DNA of 64,000 bases from Corynebacterium timonense (GCF_900105305.1 NZ_LT629765.1:2170001-2234000), one strand, 5' to 3'; positions 50,411 to 60,611 are shown, counted from the stretch's first letter. The notes: generated by a model not told the origin, from the sequence alone. A program made the numbers and translations.

Positions 50411-51912
50411 TGCATACCGACAATAGGGACGAACTGCAGGAACTCGTCGGCCCCGACTACCGGCTGCAATGGGTCATCGGGCACGGCGGCATGTCCACGG
50501 TGTGGCTTGCCGACGACCCGACCCACGACCGCGAAGTGGCCATCAAGGTGCTGCGGCCCGAGTTCTCCTCCAACGAGGAGTTCCTCACCCGCTTCCGCAA
50601 CGAGGCCCGCGCCGCCGAGGGCATCGACTCGCCGAATGTCGTGGCCACCTACGACTACCGCGAGGTGGACACCGGCCACGGGTACGCCATGTGCTTCATC
50701 GTCATGGAGTACATCCGCGGCGAATCCCTCGCCGACCTCATCGCGCGCGAAGGCCAGCTCGACGAGGAGCTCGCGCTCGACGTGCTCGAGCAGGCGGCCC
50801 ACGGCCTCGCCGTCATCCACCGGATGGGCCTGGTGCACCGCGACATCAAGCCCGGAAACCTCATGATCACCCAGAACGGGCGGGTCAAAATCACCGACTT
50901 CGGCATCGCCAAGGCCGCCGCCGCGGTGCCGCTGACCCGCACGGGCATGGTGGTGGGCACCGCCCAGTACGTCTCGCCCGAGCAGGCCCAGGGGCTGCGC
51001 GTCAGCGCGGCGAGCGACGTCTATTCCCTCGGCGTCGTCGGCTACGAGATGCTCTCCGGCACCCGCCCCTTCACCGGCGACAGCTCGGTCTCCGTCGCGC
51101 TCGCCCACGTGTCCAACGAGCCGCCCGCCTTGTCGACCGCGATTAGCGCGCCGGCCCGGGAACTCATCGGCATCGCGCTGCGCAAGGACGCCGCCACCCG
51201 CTTCCGCGACGGCAACGAGCTGCAGCTCGCGGTGGCCCAGGTGCGCCGCGGGCAGCGCCCTAGCCAGCCCGGGGGCGGCACCACCACGCTCATCGCCCAC
51301 GAGCCCTCCGCCACGGAGTCGACGCAGATGCTCGCCTCCGTCGCCCAGCCGACCACGACGAGCCCCGCGCAGCCGCAGAAACGGCCCCCGCAGGGCGAGC
51401 TCGCGCAGCAGCAGCACACCGCCGTCGCGCAGCAGGAGGCGCAGCGCCCGGAGGAGCGGGACAAGGAAAACAAGGGCGGCTTCGGCCTCGGCCTGCTCAT
51501 CGCCGTGCTGGTGCTCCTCGTCGGCGGCGGCCTCGCGTGGGCCCTGACCGTGGGGCCCCTCAGCGGGTCGGGGGAGCCGACGACGACGCGTGAGCCGACC
51601 GTCGTCACGCACACGCAGACCGTGTCCCCCTCCCCCGAGCCCTCGACGCAGACGGCGACGACCACCGTGCCCCCGCGCGTGACCACGAACGAGAGAGCAC
51701 CGGGGACCGTCAGCTTCGTCGAACCGCCGTCCTCGCAGCCCCAGGCTCCCGCGGAGCCCTCCGCCCCGTCGCCCGCGCCCGCCCCCAACGATCCGACGCG
51801 AGTGCAGCCGACGAGCGCAGCCCCGACCAACCCCACGACTCCGGCGGCGCCCGACGCGAACGGGCAGGACCCCGACGGCCCGAACGACCCCCAGAATGGC
51901 GGTAACTCATGA
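50410..51912 (+). CDS. pknA: Ser/Thr protein kinase PknA
   Basis: This 500-residue kinase has a Gly-rich loop (WVIGHGGMSTVWLA), Lys in VAIKVLRPE, catalytic loop VHRDIKPGNLM, DFG in ITDFGIAKA and a Thr-containing activation loop before VGTAQYVSPEQA. A Gln/Pro-rich linker, one membrane segment (about 358-380) and a Thr/Pro-rich extracytoplasmic tail without PASTA repeats follow. It regulates cell shape and division with PknB. It overlaps pknB by 4 bases. Confidence 0.95.
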   Translation: MHTDNRDELQELVGPDYRLQWVIGHGGMSTVWLADDPTHDREVAIKVLRPEFSSNEEFLTRFRNEARAAEGIDSPNVVATYDYREVDTGHGYAMCFIVMEYIRGESLADLIAREGQLDEELALDVLEQAAHGLAVIHRMGLVHRDIKPGNLMITQNGRVKITDFGIAKAAAAVPLTRTGMVVGTAQYVSPEQAQGLRVSAASDVYSLGVVGYEMLSGTRPFTGDSSVSVALAHVSNEPPALSTAISAPARELIGIALRKDAATRFRDGNELQLAVAQVRRGQRPSQPGGGTTTLIAHEPSATESTQMLASVAQPTTTSPAQPQKRPPQGELAQQQHTAVAQQEAQRPEERDKENKGGFGLGLLIAVLVLLVGGGLAWALTVGPLSGSGEPTTTREPTVVTHTQTVSPSPEPSTQTATTTVPPRVTTNERAPGTVSFVEPPSSQPQAPAEPSAPSPAPAPNDPTRVQPTSAAPTNPTTPAAPDANGQDPDGPNDPQNGGNS

Positions 51913-53879
51913 CTCTGATTGCGAACCGCTACGAGCTCAACGAGCCCATCGGCACCGGCGGCATGTCGGACGTCTACGCCGCCACGGACACCGCCCTCGG
52001 GCGCCCCGTGGCTGTGAAGATGCTCAAGGTCGACATGGCACGCGACGAAAACTTCCGCGAGCGCTTCCACCGCGAGGCGCAAAACTCCGCGCGGCTGAAC
52101 CACCCCAACATCGTGTCCGTCTACGACACCGGGTCCGTCGAGCGCGAGGGCGTGGATGTGCCCTACATCGTCATGGAGATCGTCAACGGCCGCACCCTGC
52201 GCGACATCGTCCGCTCGGACGGGCCGCTGAGCCCCCGCGCCGCCGCCGAGCTGCTCCTGCCCGTCACCCACGCCCTGCAGGCCAGCCACGACGCCGGGAT
52301 TATCCACCGCGACATCAAGCCGGCGAACATCATGGTGACCACCACCGGCGCGATCAAAGTGATGGACTTCGGCATCGCGCGCGCCCTCGACGACTCCACC
52401 TCGGCCATGACGCAGACCGCCGCCGTGATCGGCACCGCGCAGTACCTCTCGCCGGAGCAGGCCCGCGGCAAGCCCGCCGACGGCCGCAGCGACGTCTACG
52501 CCCTGGGCTGCGTCATGTACGAGCTGGTCACCGGCAACCCGCCCTTCGAGGGCGAAACCCCCTTCGCCGTGGCCTACCAGCACGTGCAGGAGGACCCGGA
52601 AGCACCGAGCTCCCGCCTGAGCACGCTCGCGGAGAGCGAGGCCGTCAACCTCGACGCGGTGGTGCTCACCGCGATGGCGAAGCACCCCGCGGACCGCTAC
52701 CAAAGCGCCTCCGAGATGGGCGCTGACCTCGAGCTGCTCGAGCGCGGCGCCGTGACCAGCGCCGCCCGCAACCACCTGTCCTACACCGCGCCCGCCGCCG
52801 GCGACGACCCCGACGCCACCGTTGTCACCGGGGCGGCCGTCGGCGCGCGCCCGCCCGCGCCCGCGCAGGACGCCGGCCCGAGCCGCTACGAGGAGCACCG
52901 CCGCGCCAACGAGAAGACCAGCGGCAACGGCTGGATGAAGTGGGTCGCGCTCCTGCTCGGCCTCGTTCTCGTCGGCGCCGCGGGCGTGCTGGCCTACAAC
53001 GTATTCACCGGCCCCGCCGGGGACGGCGAGGTCCAGGAGCAGGCGATCGTCGTGCCCGATGTCGCGGGCGCGCCCCGTGAGGAGGCCGTGGCCCAGCTCG
53101 AGGGCCTCGGCCTGCGGGTAGCGGTGAACGAGGCCCCCAGCCCCGACGTCCCGCGCGGGACGGTCATGGCCACCAACCCGACCGCCGGCTCGAAGCTGCA
53201 GCCGGGCACCCTCATCACGGTGACGGTCTCCTCCGGCCGCGAGATCACCGACGTGCCCGACCTGACGGGCCTGACCCCGCAGGACGCCGCCCAGGTGCTC
53301 GACGACGCCGGGCTGGTGCTCAACACGGACATCCGCGAGGAGCCGAGCGACGACGTGCCGGAGGGCGTGATCATCTCCCAGAACCCCGCGGGCGGCTCCC
53401 AGCTGTCCAAGGGCTCCGAGGTCTCCATCGTCGTCTCCACCGGCCGGGAGCAGGTCACCGTCCCCTCCATGGAGGGCCTCAACGCCGAGCAGGCGACCTC
53501 GCTGCTGGAGTCCCTCGGCCTCCAGGCCACCGTCACGCAGGTGGATTCGGAGCTGCCGCGCGGTGAGGTCGTCGCCGCCGCCGGCGAGGGCAGCCAGGTC
53601 GACCGCGGCACGACGATCGAGCTGCGCGTGTCCAACGGCATGCTCATGAAGATGATCGACATCGCGCGCATGACGCCCCAGCAGGCGGAAAGCGCGCTTC
53701 GTGGCGCCGGATGGAACGGCCGCCTCGTCGAGGGCCCGACCGTGCCCACCGGCGCCGTCGTGGACCAGGGCCGCATCGGCCACCAGGAGGTCCCGCCCGG
53801 GGAGACGATCCGCAAAGACCAGGAGATCGGCTACAACCTCTGGGAGTTCGACCCCGCGAAGCTGCTGCCCGGCCGCTAG
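51909..53879 (+). CDS. pknB: PASTA Ser/Thr protein kinase PknB
   Basis: This 656-residue kinase has GTGGMSDVYAA, Lys in VAVKMLKVD, catalytic loop IHRDIKPANIM, DFG in VMDFGIARAL, and activation loop Thr residues before GTAQYLSPEQA. A membrane segment lies at about 342-363, followed by three clear PASTA repeats (starting VVPDVAGAPRE, DVPDLTGLTPQ, TVPSMEGLNAE). A fourth, divergent one has MIDIARMTPQQ. PASTA domains sense lipid II or muropeptides. Confidence 0.96.
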   Translation: MTLIANRYELNEPIGTGGMSDVYAATDTALGRPVAVKMLKVDMARDENFRERFHREAQNSARLNHPNIVSVYDTGSVEREGVDVPYIVMEIVNGRTLRDIVRSDGPLSPRAAAELLLPVTHALQASHDAGIIHRDIKPANIMVTTTGAIKVMDFGIARALDDSTSAMTQTAAVIGTAQYLSPEQARGKPADGRSDVYALGCVMYELVTGNPPFEGETPFAVAYQHVQEDPEAPSSRLSTLAESEAVNLDAVVLTAMAKHPADRYQSASEMGADLELLERGAVTSAARNHLSYTAPAAGDDPDATVVTGAAVGARPPAPAQDAGPSRYEEHRRANEKTSGNGWMKWVALLLGLVLVGAAGVLAYNVFTGPAGDGEVQEQAIVVPDVAGAPREEAVAQLEGLGLRVAVNEAPSPDVPRGTVMATNPTAGSKLQPGTLITVTVSSGREITDVPDLTGLTPQDAAQVLDDAGLVLNTDIREEPSDDVPEGVIISQNPAGGSQLSKGSEVSIVVSTGREQVTVPSMEGLNAEQATSLLESLGLQATVTQVDSELPRGEVVAAAGEGSQVDRGTTIELRVSNGMLMKMIDIARMTPQQAESALRGAGWNGRLVEGPTVPTGAVVDQGRIGHQEVPPGETIRKDQEIGYNLWEFDPAKLLPGR

Positions 53880-53935
53880 AGCGGGGTGGTAAAATCGCCG
53901 CCTAGAGCACGTCCGAGAGCGAAGGGTTATTCACT

Positions 53936-54211
53936 ATGCCGAAGGCAAAAGCCACCAAGGACTCCCACCCCGCCACCTCCTCCTCGGCGGCGGCGACCTC
54001 GCGCACCCCGGTGAAGATCAACACTGGCGGCACCCCGATCTGGTACAAGGTCATCATGTTCGCCCTGATGATTGTCGGCCTGGGCTGGCTGGTGCTGTTC
54101 TACGTCGCGGGCGACCAGATCCAGTTCCTCGCCGAGCTGGGCCCGTGGAACTACCTGATCGGCTTCTCCGGCCTCATCCTTGGCCTGCTCATGACCATGG
54201 GCTGGCGCTAG
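53936..54211 (+). CDS. crgA: Cell division protein CrgA
   Basis: This 91-residue protein has a polar, Ser/Thr-rich N-terminus and two membrane segments ([21 protein letters not shown] and [17 protein letters not shown]). Between them is [13 protein letters not shown], as in CrgA, which recruits PBPs and other division proteins to the septum. Its position next to pknB is conserved in actinobacteria. A short gap from pknB holds GAGCGAAGGG before the ATG. Confidence 0.93.
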   Translation: MPKAKATKDSHPATSSSAAATSRTPVKINTGGTPIWYKVIMFALMIVGLGWLVLFYVAGDQIQFLAELGPWNYLIGFSGLILGLLMTMGWR

Positions 54212-54324
54212 CTTTTCTACTTTCGTACCGTATTTCCCAGCTCCTGTTGAACTTCCTTCCAGGCGGGCATAGGTTCTTTCTTCGGTAAAGGTCCCCGAGC
54301 CCTTCTGAAGAAAGGTCAACAACC

Positions 54325-55683
54325 ATGAAGTTCACCGGATTCGCGCGCCGCGCGGCATCCCTCATCGCGGCCGCGGCCGTCGCTGGCACCGCCGCGACCG
54401 TCGCCCCGTTCGCCTCGGCGCAGACCCTCGAGGTCTCCGCCCCCGAAACCCCGGCCACCAACAGCGCACTGCCCATCATCCACACTTACCGCGGCAGCGA
54501 CCACCTGAAGGCCAACATCCTCAACCCGCGCCCCATCTGCAACTCGACGGAGGACTACCGCACCGTCGTGTACAAGGTCACCGACAACTTCCTGCCGGTG
54601 GGCACCATCTCCACGACCAACCTGAGCGACAGCCCCGTCCCGCTCACGCAGGACCTCTCTCGCACGGCGTCCATCTCCGCCTCGATCAACGGCTCGCGCA
54701 CGGAGACTCTCAACATCGGCGGCAACGCATCGCGCAACGGCATGCAGGGCTCCATCGGCTACTCGCTGGCCAAGACCCTCGGCTTCAGCGTCTCCGGCTC
54801 GCTCGCCTGGACCGCAGGCCAGAAGATCGGCCCGTACACCGTCCCGGCCGGCAACACCGGCGAGGCCACCTACGGCTTCCGCACCGTCACCATGACCGGC
54901 ACGCAGCAGCGTTGCCGCCCGAACGGCACCTGGGCCACGCCGACCGCGTGGGTGGCCAACATGCCGGTCAAGAACGAAGTCCGCGTGAAGAACTACTCCA
55001 CCCCCGCCGGCTCCTGGGCCCCGAACAAGGGCGCGCAGGTCACCGAGAAGGTCAACCCGTCCTACGAGGCGGACTCCAAGGAGATCACCGAGGGCGAGTC
55101 GCTTGATGACGTCACCAAGGTCGCCGACACCGAGCCCTCGGACGTGAGCAACCGCGAGTTCGACGCGACCACCCCCGCCGAGAACACCGCCGCCGACACC
55201 GCCGCTGCCGCACTCGACCTGGAGCCCTACTTCACCACCTCGTCTGCGAAGTCGGCCGGCTTCGCGGGCACCGTGGCTCTGCGCGTGAAGAACAACGGCA
55301 CTGAGCGCTACTGGGGCGAGTTCCCGCTGCTCACCTTCCGCGTCGAGGTCAAGACCGCCGAGGGCCCGAAGGGCGTCGACCGCCTAATCACCCCGCGCGG
55401 CGCGAACGGCTCCCACGTGCGCGACCTGGGCTACAACTTCTCCACCGGCACCCGCACCTTCGAGGTCACGCTGTCCAACCCCGTCAACGCCGGTGAGGAC
55501 GTCTTCCTCGCCGCCTTCGACTTCGGCGACGGCAACACCCGCGAGGGCCGCCTGCGCAACTACATGACGGTCACCCAGACCGGCCGCCTGAGCGGCGACA
55601 CCTCGACGTCCAACGACCAGAACGTCGATTCCCGCTCGGCCACCCGCAACGACTTCGGCAAGCCGAACGCGGGCCTGTTCTAA
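54325..55683 (+). CDS. Secreted protein with possible aerolysin/ETX-like region
   Basis: This 452-residue protein has a signal peptide (arginine-rich start, ASLIAAAAVAGTAATVAPF, cleavage after ASAQ). Residues about 80-190 are rich in Ser/Thr with alternating hydrophobic positions (TASISASINGSRTETLNIGG, SIGYSLAKTLGFSVSGSLAW). GPYTVPAGNTGEATYGF follows, the pattern seen before the final strand in ETX/MTX2-like pore-forming proteins. An acidic middle and a beta-rich C-terminal domain follow (FDFGDGNTREG). GAAAGGTC precedes the ATG, and a strong terminator follows at 55802. A toxin fold is a structural guess. Confidence 0.6.
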   Translation: MKFTGFARRAASLIAAAAVAGTAATVAPFASAQTLEVSAPETPATNSALPIIHTYRGSDHLKANILNPRPICNSTEDYRTVVYKVTDNFLPVGTISTTNLSDSPVPLTQDLSRTASISASINGSRTETLNIGGNASRNGMQGSIGYSLAKTLGFSVSGSLAWTAGQKIGPYTVPAGNTGEATYGFRTVTMTGTQQRCRPNGTWATPTAWVANMPVKNEVRVKNYSTPAGSWAPNKGAQVTEKVNPSYEADSKEITEGESLDDVTKVADTEPSDVSNREFDATTPAENTAADTAAAALDLEPYFTTSSAKSAGFAGTVALRVKNNGTERYWGEFPLLTFRVEVKTAEGPKGVDRLITPRGANGSHVRDLGYNFSTGTRTFEVTLSNPVNAGEDVFLAAFDFGDGNTREGRLRNYMTVTQTGRLSGDTSTSNDQNVDSRSATRNDFGKPNAGLF

Positions 55684-55695
55684 CTGTGAGTCGAG

Positions 55696-55904
55696 TTATC
55701 CACAGCGTGTGAAGGATTGTGTGATCCGCGGGGTTATCCCCACCTGTGGATAACCCTGTGTACTACCTACCCACATGCGAACACCGCTCGGTGAGCGCTC
55801 GCTCCCCCGCTGGTCAGACGACCGCGGGGGAGTTTTCATCGCCACGGAGTTCGAGGAATAACACACGTGTGGTTATCCACATTGTGGGCAAAAGTTGTGG
55901 GTAA
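55696..55904. promoter_or_regulatory. DnaA-box cluster
   Basis: Three perfect DnaA boxes lie within 190 bases: TTATCCACA at 55696-55704 (+), TGTGGATAA at 55745-55753 (-) and TTATCCACA at 55873-55881 (+). Single-mismatch boxes occur at 55734-55742 (TTATCCCCA) and 55896-55904 (TGTGGGTAA). The first pair flanks the site 55734-55753 in convergent orientation. The 250-base interval between the secreted protein and rhomboid genes contains no other gene. Confidence 0.8.
55802..55836 (+). terminator. Intrinsic terminator
   Basis: CTCCCCCGC (55802-55810) pairs with GCGGGGGAG (55824-55832), followed by TTTT. It lies 119 bases after the secreted protein gene, between the DnaA boxes. Confidence 0.8.
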
Positions 55905-55939
55905 CTCGGCCTGGGGACAACCGGTGAACAACACGCCGG

Positions 55940-56560
55940 CTACGCCAGAAGGAGCCCCACGGCGACGCCGCCGAGGACGACACCGCCCGCCGCGCCCAAC
56001 GCGCGCACCCGACCATCCTGCGAGGTCAGCGGGTACGCCAGCACGATCCCCATGAGCATCCCGCCGATGTGGCCCCACAGGCTCACGCCGGGGGCGATGA
56101 GGGAATACACCAGGTTCACCGCGATGAGGGCGAAGGCGGGGCGCAGGTCCGTCTGACGTCGATACGCGATGCCGACGAGCAGCGCCATGAGCATGTAGAG
56201 GACCCCCGAGGCGCCCGCCGTGGGCGTGGTGAAGTTCATCGCGAGCACCGCGGCCGAGGAGCCCAACAAGCCGGCCAGGTAGGCGAGGGCGTAGGCGCGC
56301 GAACCCACGAAACGCTCCACCTCCGCGCCGATGAGCGCGAGCATGAGCACGTTGAGCGCCACGTGCGGCAGATCCAGGTGCATAAAGCCGGACGTCAGGG
56401 CGCGCAGCCACCCCCACCCCTCGGCCGCGTACGGGCCGAACAGGTACATCGATTCGCGCAGCCCCGTCCCCGGCAGGGCCGCGGCGACGAACACTATCGC
56501 GCACAACGCGCAGGCGAGCGCGGTGACGGGGGCGCCGGCAAAGATTCTCTGTGCATTCAT
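55940..56560 (-). CDS. Rhomboid-family intramembrane serine protease
   Basis: This 206-residue protein has six predicted membrane segments. The catalytic Ser is in the GxSG motif of TAGASGVLYMLMAL, the His in SLWGHIGGMLMG, and the oxyanion-side element in MHLDLPHVALNVLML. It cleaves membrane-protein substrates inside the bilayer. It lies between crgA and ppiA, as in other corynebacteria. Start ATG 56560. Confidence 0.92.
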   Translation of the reverse strand: MNAQRIFAGAPVTALACALCAIVFVAAALPGTGLRESMYLFGPYAAEGWGWLRALTSGFMHLDLPHVALNVLMLALIGAEVERFVGSRAYALAYLAGLLGSSAAVLAMNFTTPTAGASGVLYMLMALLVGIAYRRQTDLRPAFALIAVNLVYSLIAPGVSLWGHIGGMLMGIVLAYPLTSQDGRVRALGAAGGVVLGGVAVGLLLA

Positions 56561-56617
56561 AGATAAAAACCCCCGGCGCGGCGAGGCGCTCGGGGGCGGG
56601 TCGGGCAGCGGCTGGTG

Positions 56618-57139
56618 CTAGTTCACCTCGACGGACTCGATGACGACGTCCTCGACTGGGCGATCCATGCGGCCGGTGCGCACCTTCGAAATCTCCGTGA
56701 CGACCTTCTGGGAGTCGGGGTCGGTGACCTCGCCGAAGATCGTGTGGCGGTTGTTCAGCCACGGGGTGGCGTCGACCGTGATGAAAAACTGGGAGCCGTT
56801 CGTGCCCGGGCCTGCGTTGGCCATGGCCAGCAGGAACGGGCGGTCGAACTGCAGCTCCGGGTGGAACTCGTCGGCGAACTGGAAGCCCGGGCCGCCGGTG
56901 CCGGTCCCGGTCGGGTCACCGCCCTGGATCATGAACCCCGGGATGATGCGGTGGAAGATCGCGCCGTCGTAGAACGGGCCCTCGGTCGTGCCCTGGGCGT
57001 TCTTGGTGGAGTACTCCTTCTCGCCGGTGGCGAGGCCGGTGATCGTCTCGACGGTTGTCGGCGCGTGGTTGCCGAACAAATCGATGACGATATCGCCGTG
57101 GTTGGTGTGCAGGGTCATAGTCTGCGTCTTCTGAGTCAT
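56618..57139 (-). CDS. ppiA: Cyclophilin-type peptidyl-prolyl isomerase
   Basis: This 173-residue cyclophilin has the active-site Arg in FHRIIPGFMIQGGDPTGTG, then FADEFHPEL, FLLAMANAGPGTNGSQFFIT and NNRHTIFGEV. It has no signal peptide, so it is cytoplasmic. It speeds cis-trans isomerisation of prolyl bonds. Its position near gyrA and the tRNA pair is conserved in mycobacteria and corynebacteria. Confidence 0.96.
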   Translation of the reverse strand: MTQKTQTMTLHTNHGDIVIDLFGNHAPTTVETITGLATGEKEYSTKNAQGTTEGPFYDGAIFHRIIPGFMIQGGDPTGTGTGGPGFQFADEFHPELQFDRPFLLAMANAGPGTNGSQFFITVDATPWLNNRHTIFGEVTDPDSQKVVTEISKVRTGRMDRPVEDVVIESVEVN

Positions 57140-57209
57140 GCGGTCCAGCGTACCCGCGACGCGTGTTCCCCGACGCGAACCCCTTAAGCCCCGCCACCGG
57201 CCCGCGAGG

Positions 57210-59465
57210 CTACTGGGCGCCCACGACCTCGTTGCGCGCGGCGACCAGGTTGCGCAGAGAGGGCTCGACCTCCTTGTAGCCGCGGGTCTTCAGGCCGCAG
57301 TCCGGGTTGACCCAGAGGCGCTCGGCCGGGACGTTGTCCAGCGCGGCCGTGATCAGCTCGACCATCTCCTCCTTCGACGGCACGCGCGGGGAGTGGATGT
57401 CGTAGACGCCCGGGCCGATCTCGGCGTGGAAGGTCTCGTCGATGTCCTCGAGCAGCTCCATCTTGGACCGCGCGGCCTCGATCGAGGTGACGTCGGCGTC
57501 CAGGCCGGCGACGGCGTCGATGATCTGGCCAAACTCGGAGTAGCACAGGTGGGTGTGGATCTGCGTGGCCGGCTGGGCCTCCAAGGCCACGAGGCGGAAG
57601 GCGCGCACGGCCCAGTCGAGGTAGGCCGGGCGGTCGTCGGCGCGCAGCGGCAGCAGCTCGCGGAGGGCCGGCTCGTCGATCTGGATCACCTTGATGCCCG
57701 CCTCCTCGAGGTCGCGGACCTCGTCCGCGAGCGCGAGGGCGATCTGGTCGGCGGAGACGGATAGCGGGACGTCGTCACGCTTGAAGGACCACGCCAGGAT
57801 GGTGACCGGGCCGGTGAGCATGCCCTTGACCGGCTTGTCGGACAGGGACTGCGCGTAGCTCGACCACTCGACGGTCATCGCGGCCGGGCGCGAGACGTCG
57901 CCGACGACGATCGGCGGGCGGGTGCAGCGGGAGCCGTAGGACTGGACCCAGCCGTTCTCGGTGACCACGAAGCCCTCGAGCAGCTCCGCGAAGTACTGCA
58001 CCATGTCGTTGCGCTCCGCCTCGCCGTGGACGAGGACGTCGAGGCCGATCTCCTCCTGCAGCTCAATGACGTTTTTGATCTCCGTCTTCAGCGCCTCGCG
58101 GTACTGCTCGTCGCTGAGCTCGCCGGCCTTGTGGTCGGCGCGCGCCTTGCGGATCTCGGTGGTCTGCGGGAAGGAACCGATGGTGGTCGTGGCCAGCTTC
58201 GGCAGGCCCAGCTCGGCGTGCTGCGCCTTCTGCCGCTCGGCGAACTCGGGGGAGCGCTTGACCTCGCCCTCCGGTAGCGTGGCGACGCGCTGCGCCACCG
58301 CCTCGTTGTGGATCGTCGTGGACTCGGAACGGGTGCGCACGGCGCGGTCGGACTGCGCGAAGGCCTCGACGGCCTTCTCCGGGCCGGCGACGAGGGCCTG
58401 GACCTCGCCGATCTTCTCGTCGGCGAAGGACAGCCACGGGGCGACCTCGACCGGCAGGCTGCGCTCGGCGTTGACCGTATGGGGCACGTGCTGCAGGGAG
58501 GTGGAGGTGGACACCGAGACGGAATCGCGCGAGAGGGAGGCCAGGACCTCGGCGCGCTCGCGTAGGTTGGCGGCCCAGACGTTGCGGCCGTCGATAAGCC
58601 CGGCGACGAGGTGCACCTCGGAGGGGATCGCGGCGGCGACGCGGGCGGGGTAGCCCGGGTCGGCGTCGAGGGTCCAGGGGGCGAGGTCGACGTGCAGGGC
58701 CTCCGGTGCCAGGGAGCCGAGGACGTCGAGGGCCTCGCGGGCGGAGCCGTACGGGGTGGTCAGGTAGACGTTGGGCCGGTCCTCGCGGGCGAGCAGCGCG
58801 GTCCACGCCTCGCGCAGGTAGCCGGCGAGCTCGGAGTCCGGGGTGGACAGGTCGGCGACGAGGGCAGGCTCGGCGACCTGGACCCACTCGACGCCCGCCT
58901 CCTTGAGCGCGCGGAACACGACGGCGTAGGACTCGACCACCGCGTTCAGCAGCGACCACTCGGCGGGCTTGGATAGCGCCAGGAGGGTGACCGGGCCGAC
59001 GAGGAAGGGGCGCACGGTGTGGCCGGCGTCGCGCGCCTCCTCGACGATGCGCACGATGCGCTCCGGGGCGGGGGTGACGTCCTGGCCGGCGGCCAGCTCG
59101 GGCACGAGGTAGTGGTAGTTGGTGTCGAACCACTTGGTCATCTCGAGCGGGACGCGGGTGTCGGTGCCGCGGGCGAGCGCGAACTCCTCGTCGAGGTCCG
59201 TGCCGCCGGGCACGACGCCGACGGTCAGGGCGGTCTCGAGGACCTGGTCGTAGTAGGCGACGTCGGCGGGGATGGCGTAGTCCTCGGTCAGGCCCAGGTC
59301 ACGGAGGCGGTTGTAGGTGTCAATGCGCAGCGCACGCGCGGTGGTGCGGAAGGTCTCGGCGTCGATACGCCCAGCCCAGTAGGACTCGAGGGCCCTCTTC
59401 AGCTCGCGGTTGGCGCCGATGCGAGGGTAGCCCTCGATCGTCGCGGCGGGAAAGGAAGTGGTCAT
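57210..59465 (-). CDS. metE: Cobalamin-independent methionine synthase MetE
   Basis: This 751-residue enzyme transfers the methyl of 5-methyltetrahydrofolate polyglutamate to homocysteine. The N-terminal half begins [19 protein letters not shown]. The C-terminal half has [10 protein letters not shown], the zinc ligands in [10 protein letters not shown], and a further Cys in [13 protein letters not shown]. It lies 45 bases after metF and is probably in the same operon. Confidence 0.97.
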   Translation of the reverse strand: MTTSFPAATIEGYPRIGANRELKRALESYWAGRIDAETFRTTARALRIDTYNRLRDLGLTEDYAIPADVAYYDQVLETALTVGVVPGGTDLDEEFALARGTDTRVPLEMTKWFDTNYHYLVPELAAGQDVTPAPERIVRIVEEARDAGHTVRPFLVGPVTLLALSKPAEWSLLNAVVESYAVVFRALKEAGVEWVQVAEPALVADLSTPDSELAGYLREAWTALLAREDRPNVYLTTPYGSAREALDVLGSLAPEALHVDLAPWTLDADPGYPARVAAAIPSEVHLVAGLIDGRNVWAANLRERAEVLASLSRDSVSVSTSTSLQHVPHTVNAERSLPVEVAPWLSFADEKIGEVQALVAGPEKAVEAFAQSDRAVRTRSESTTIHNEAVAQRVATLPEGEVKRSPEFAERQKAQHAELGLPKLATTTIGSFPQTTEIRKARADHKAGELSDEQYREALKTEIKNVIELQEEIGLDVLVHGEAERNDMVQYFAELLEGFVVTENGWVQSYGSRCTRPPIVVGDVSRPAAMTVEWSSYAQSLSDKPVKGMLTGPVTILAWSFKRDDVPLSVSADQIALALADEVRDLEEAGIKVIQIDEPALRELLPLRADDRPAYLDWAVRAFRLVALEAQPATQIHTHLCYSEFGQIIDAVAGLDADVTSIEAARSKMELLEDIDETFHAEIGPGVYDIHSPRVPSKEEMVELITAALDNVPAERLWVNPDCGLKTRGYKEVEPSLRNLVAARNEVVGAQ

Positions 59466-59510
59466 GGGGTGTCCTTAACAAGTAGGTCGTGGGTACAACT
59501 GACGGGGCGG

Positions 59511-60509
59511 CTACTGGGGCCGCGGGATGCCCACCCGGTCCAACAGGTCGCGGGTGACCGCGATGTTGTTGTGGGTGTAGATGTGCAACCCGCCCGCCCC
59601 CGCATCCAGGATCGTGCGGGTCATGTCGGCGGAGAGCTCCATGCCGACCTCGTACTCCTCCTCCGGCGTGGCGGCGGCGGAGAGGCGGTCGATCACGCGG
59701 TCGGGCACGGTGACCCCGGACAGCACGCCCATGCGCTCAACCCGCTTCAGGCTGGTCATGGGCATGATCCCCGGAATCAGCGGGATGCGCACCCCCGCCA
59801 TGCGGGAGGTCTCCGCGAAGCTCAGGTAATCCTGGGCGTCGAAGAAGAGCTGCGTGATGGCGAAGTCCGCGCCGAGGCGCTGTTTGGCCAGCAGCACGTC
59901 CAGGTCCTCGTCGCGGTTGCGCGACTCGGCGTGGCCGGCCGGATAGCACGCGACGGAGAGCGCGAGTTTGCCCGCGGCGAGGTGGAACGCCTCCTCGTCC
60001 TCCACGTCCTGGATGAGGTTGAGCAGGTCAGTGGCGTGCTGCAGGTAGCCCGCCGGCAGTCGGGTCTCGCCCTCCGGCAGGTCGCCGCGCAGGGCGAGGA
60101 AGCCGCGCACCCCGGCGTCGAGAAGCGTGCGAATCCACTCGGCGAGCTCCTCGCGCGTGCCCGCGGTGCAGGCGAGGTGGGCGATGGTGCGCAGGTTCGT
60201 CCTGCTCGCGAGCAGAGAGATCAGCTCGGCCGTGCCGGCGAGCCAGCCCGAGCGGCGCGAGGAGGTCACGGAGACGTAGTCCGGCCGGTAGGCCGCCAGG
60301 CCCTGGATGAGCGCGCCCAGGCGCTCGGCGTCGGCGGAACCGCGGGGCGGGATGAGCTCGAAGCTCAGCGCCGTCCGGGTGGCCGGCTTGGGGGCCGGAG
60401 GTGGATCGTCGGGGCCATCCAGCGGCGCCGAGGCTGAGACCAGCGGATGCGTGGCCCAGACCCGGGGCGTCGGCGTGGAAAGCCGCGACGAAGGGTTATT
60501 CCCACGCAT
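59511..60509 (-). CDS. metF: Methylenetetrahydrofolate reductase MetF
   Basis: This 332-residue flavoprotein supplies 5-methyl-THF to MetE. Family features are LSFELIPPRG, SVTSSRRSGW, the FALRGDLPEGE-type loop and FAITQLFFDA, with LPGIMPMTS-like sequence near residue 240. The first 50 residues are unconserved and Pro/Ser-rich. ATG 60509 has GAAAGG 11 bases upstream. Candidate McbR sites precede the gene. Confidence 0.93.
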   Translation of the reverse strand: MRGNNPSSRLSTPTPRVWATHPLVSASAPLDGPDDPPPAPKPATRTALSFELIPPRGSADAERLGALIQGLAAYRPDYVSVTSSRRSGWLAGTAELISLLASRTNLRTIAHLACTAGTREELAEWIRTLLDAGVRGFLALRGDLPEGETRLPAGYLQHATDLLNLIQDVEDEEAFHLAAGKLALSVACYPAGHAESRNRDEDLDVLLAKQRLGADFAITQLFFDAQDYLSFAETSRMAGVRIPLIPGIMPMTSLKRVERMGVLSGVTVPDRVIDRLSAAATPEEEYEVGMELSADMTRTILDAGAGGLHIYTHNNIAVTRDLLDRVGIPRPQ

Positions 60510-60611
60510 GAAGAGCAACCTTTCATCAGCGGTAATTCCTGGCCGGGCTCGGCGCTTACGGTGCAATGGTGCATAGGTTATTGGGCCGGTATGGGCGTGA
60601 CAACGCGTTCC

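Noticed and set aside
50407..53783. Very long minus-strand frames opposite pknA and pknB
   Set aside because: They are composition-driven antisense frames over two well-defined kinase genes.
55684..55939. DnaA-box region as the chromosomal origin
   Set aside because: dnaA and dnaN are not adjacent and no AT-rich unwinding element is seen; oriC is expected beyond gyrA outside the window.
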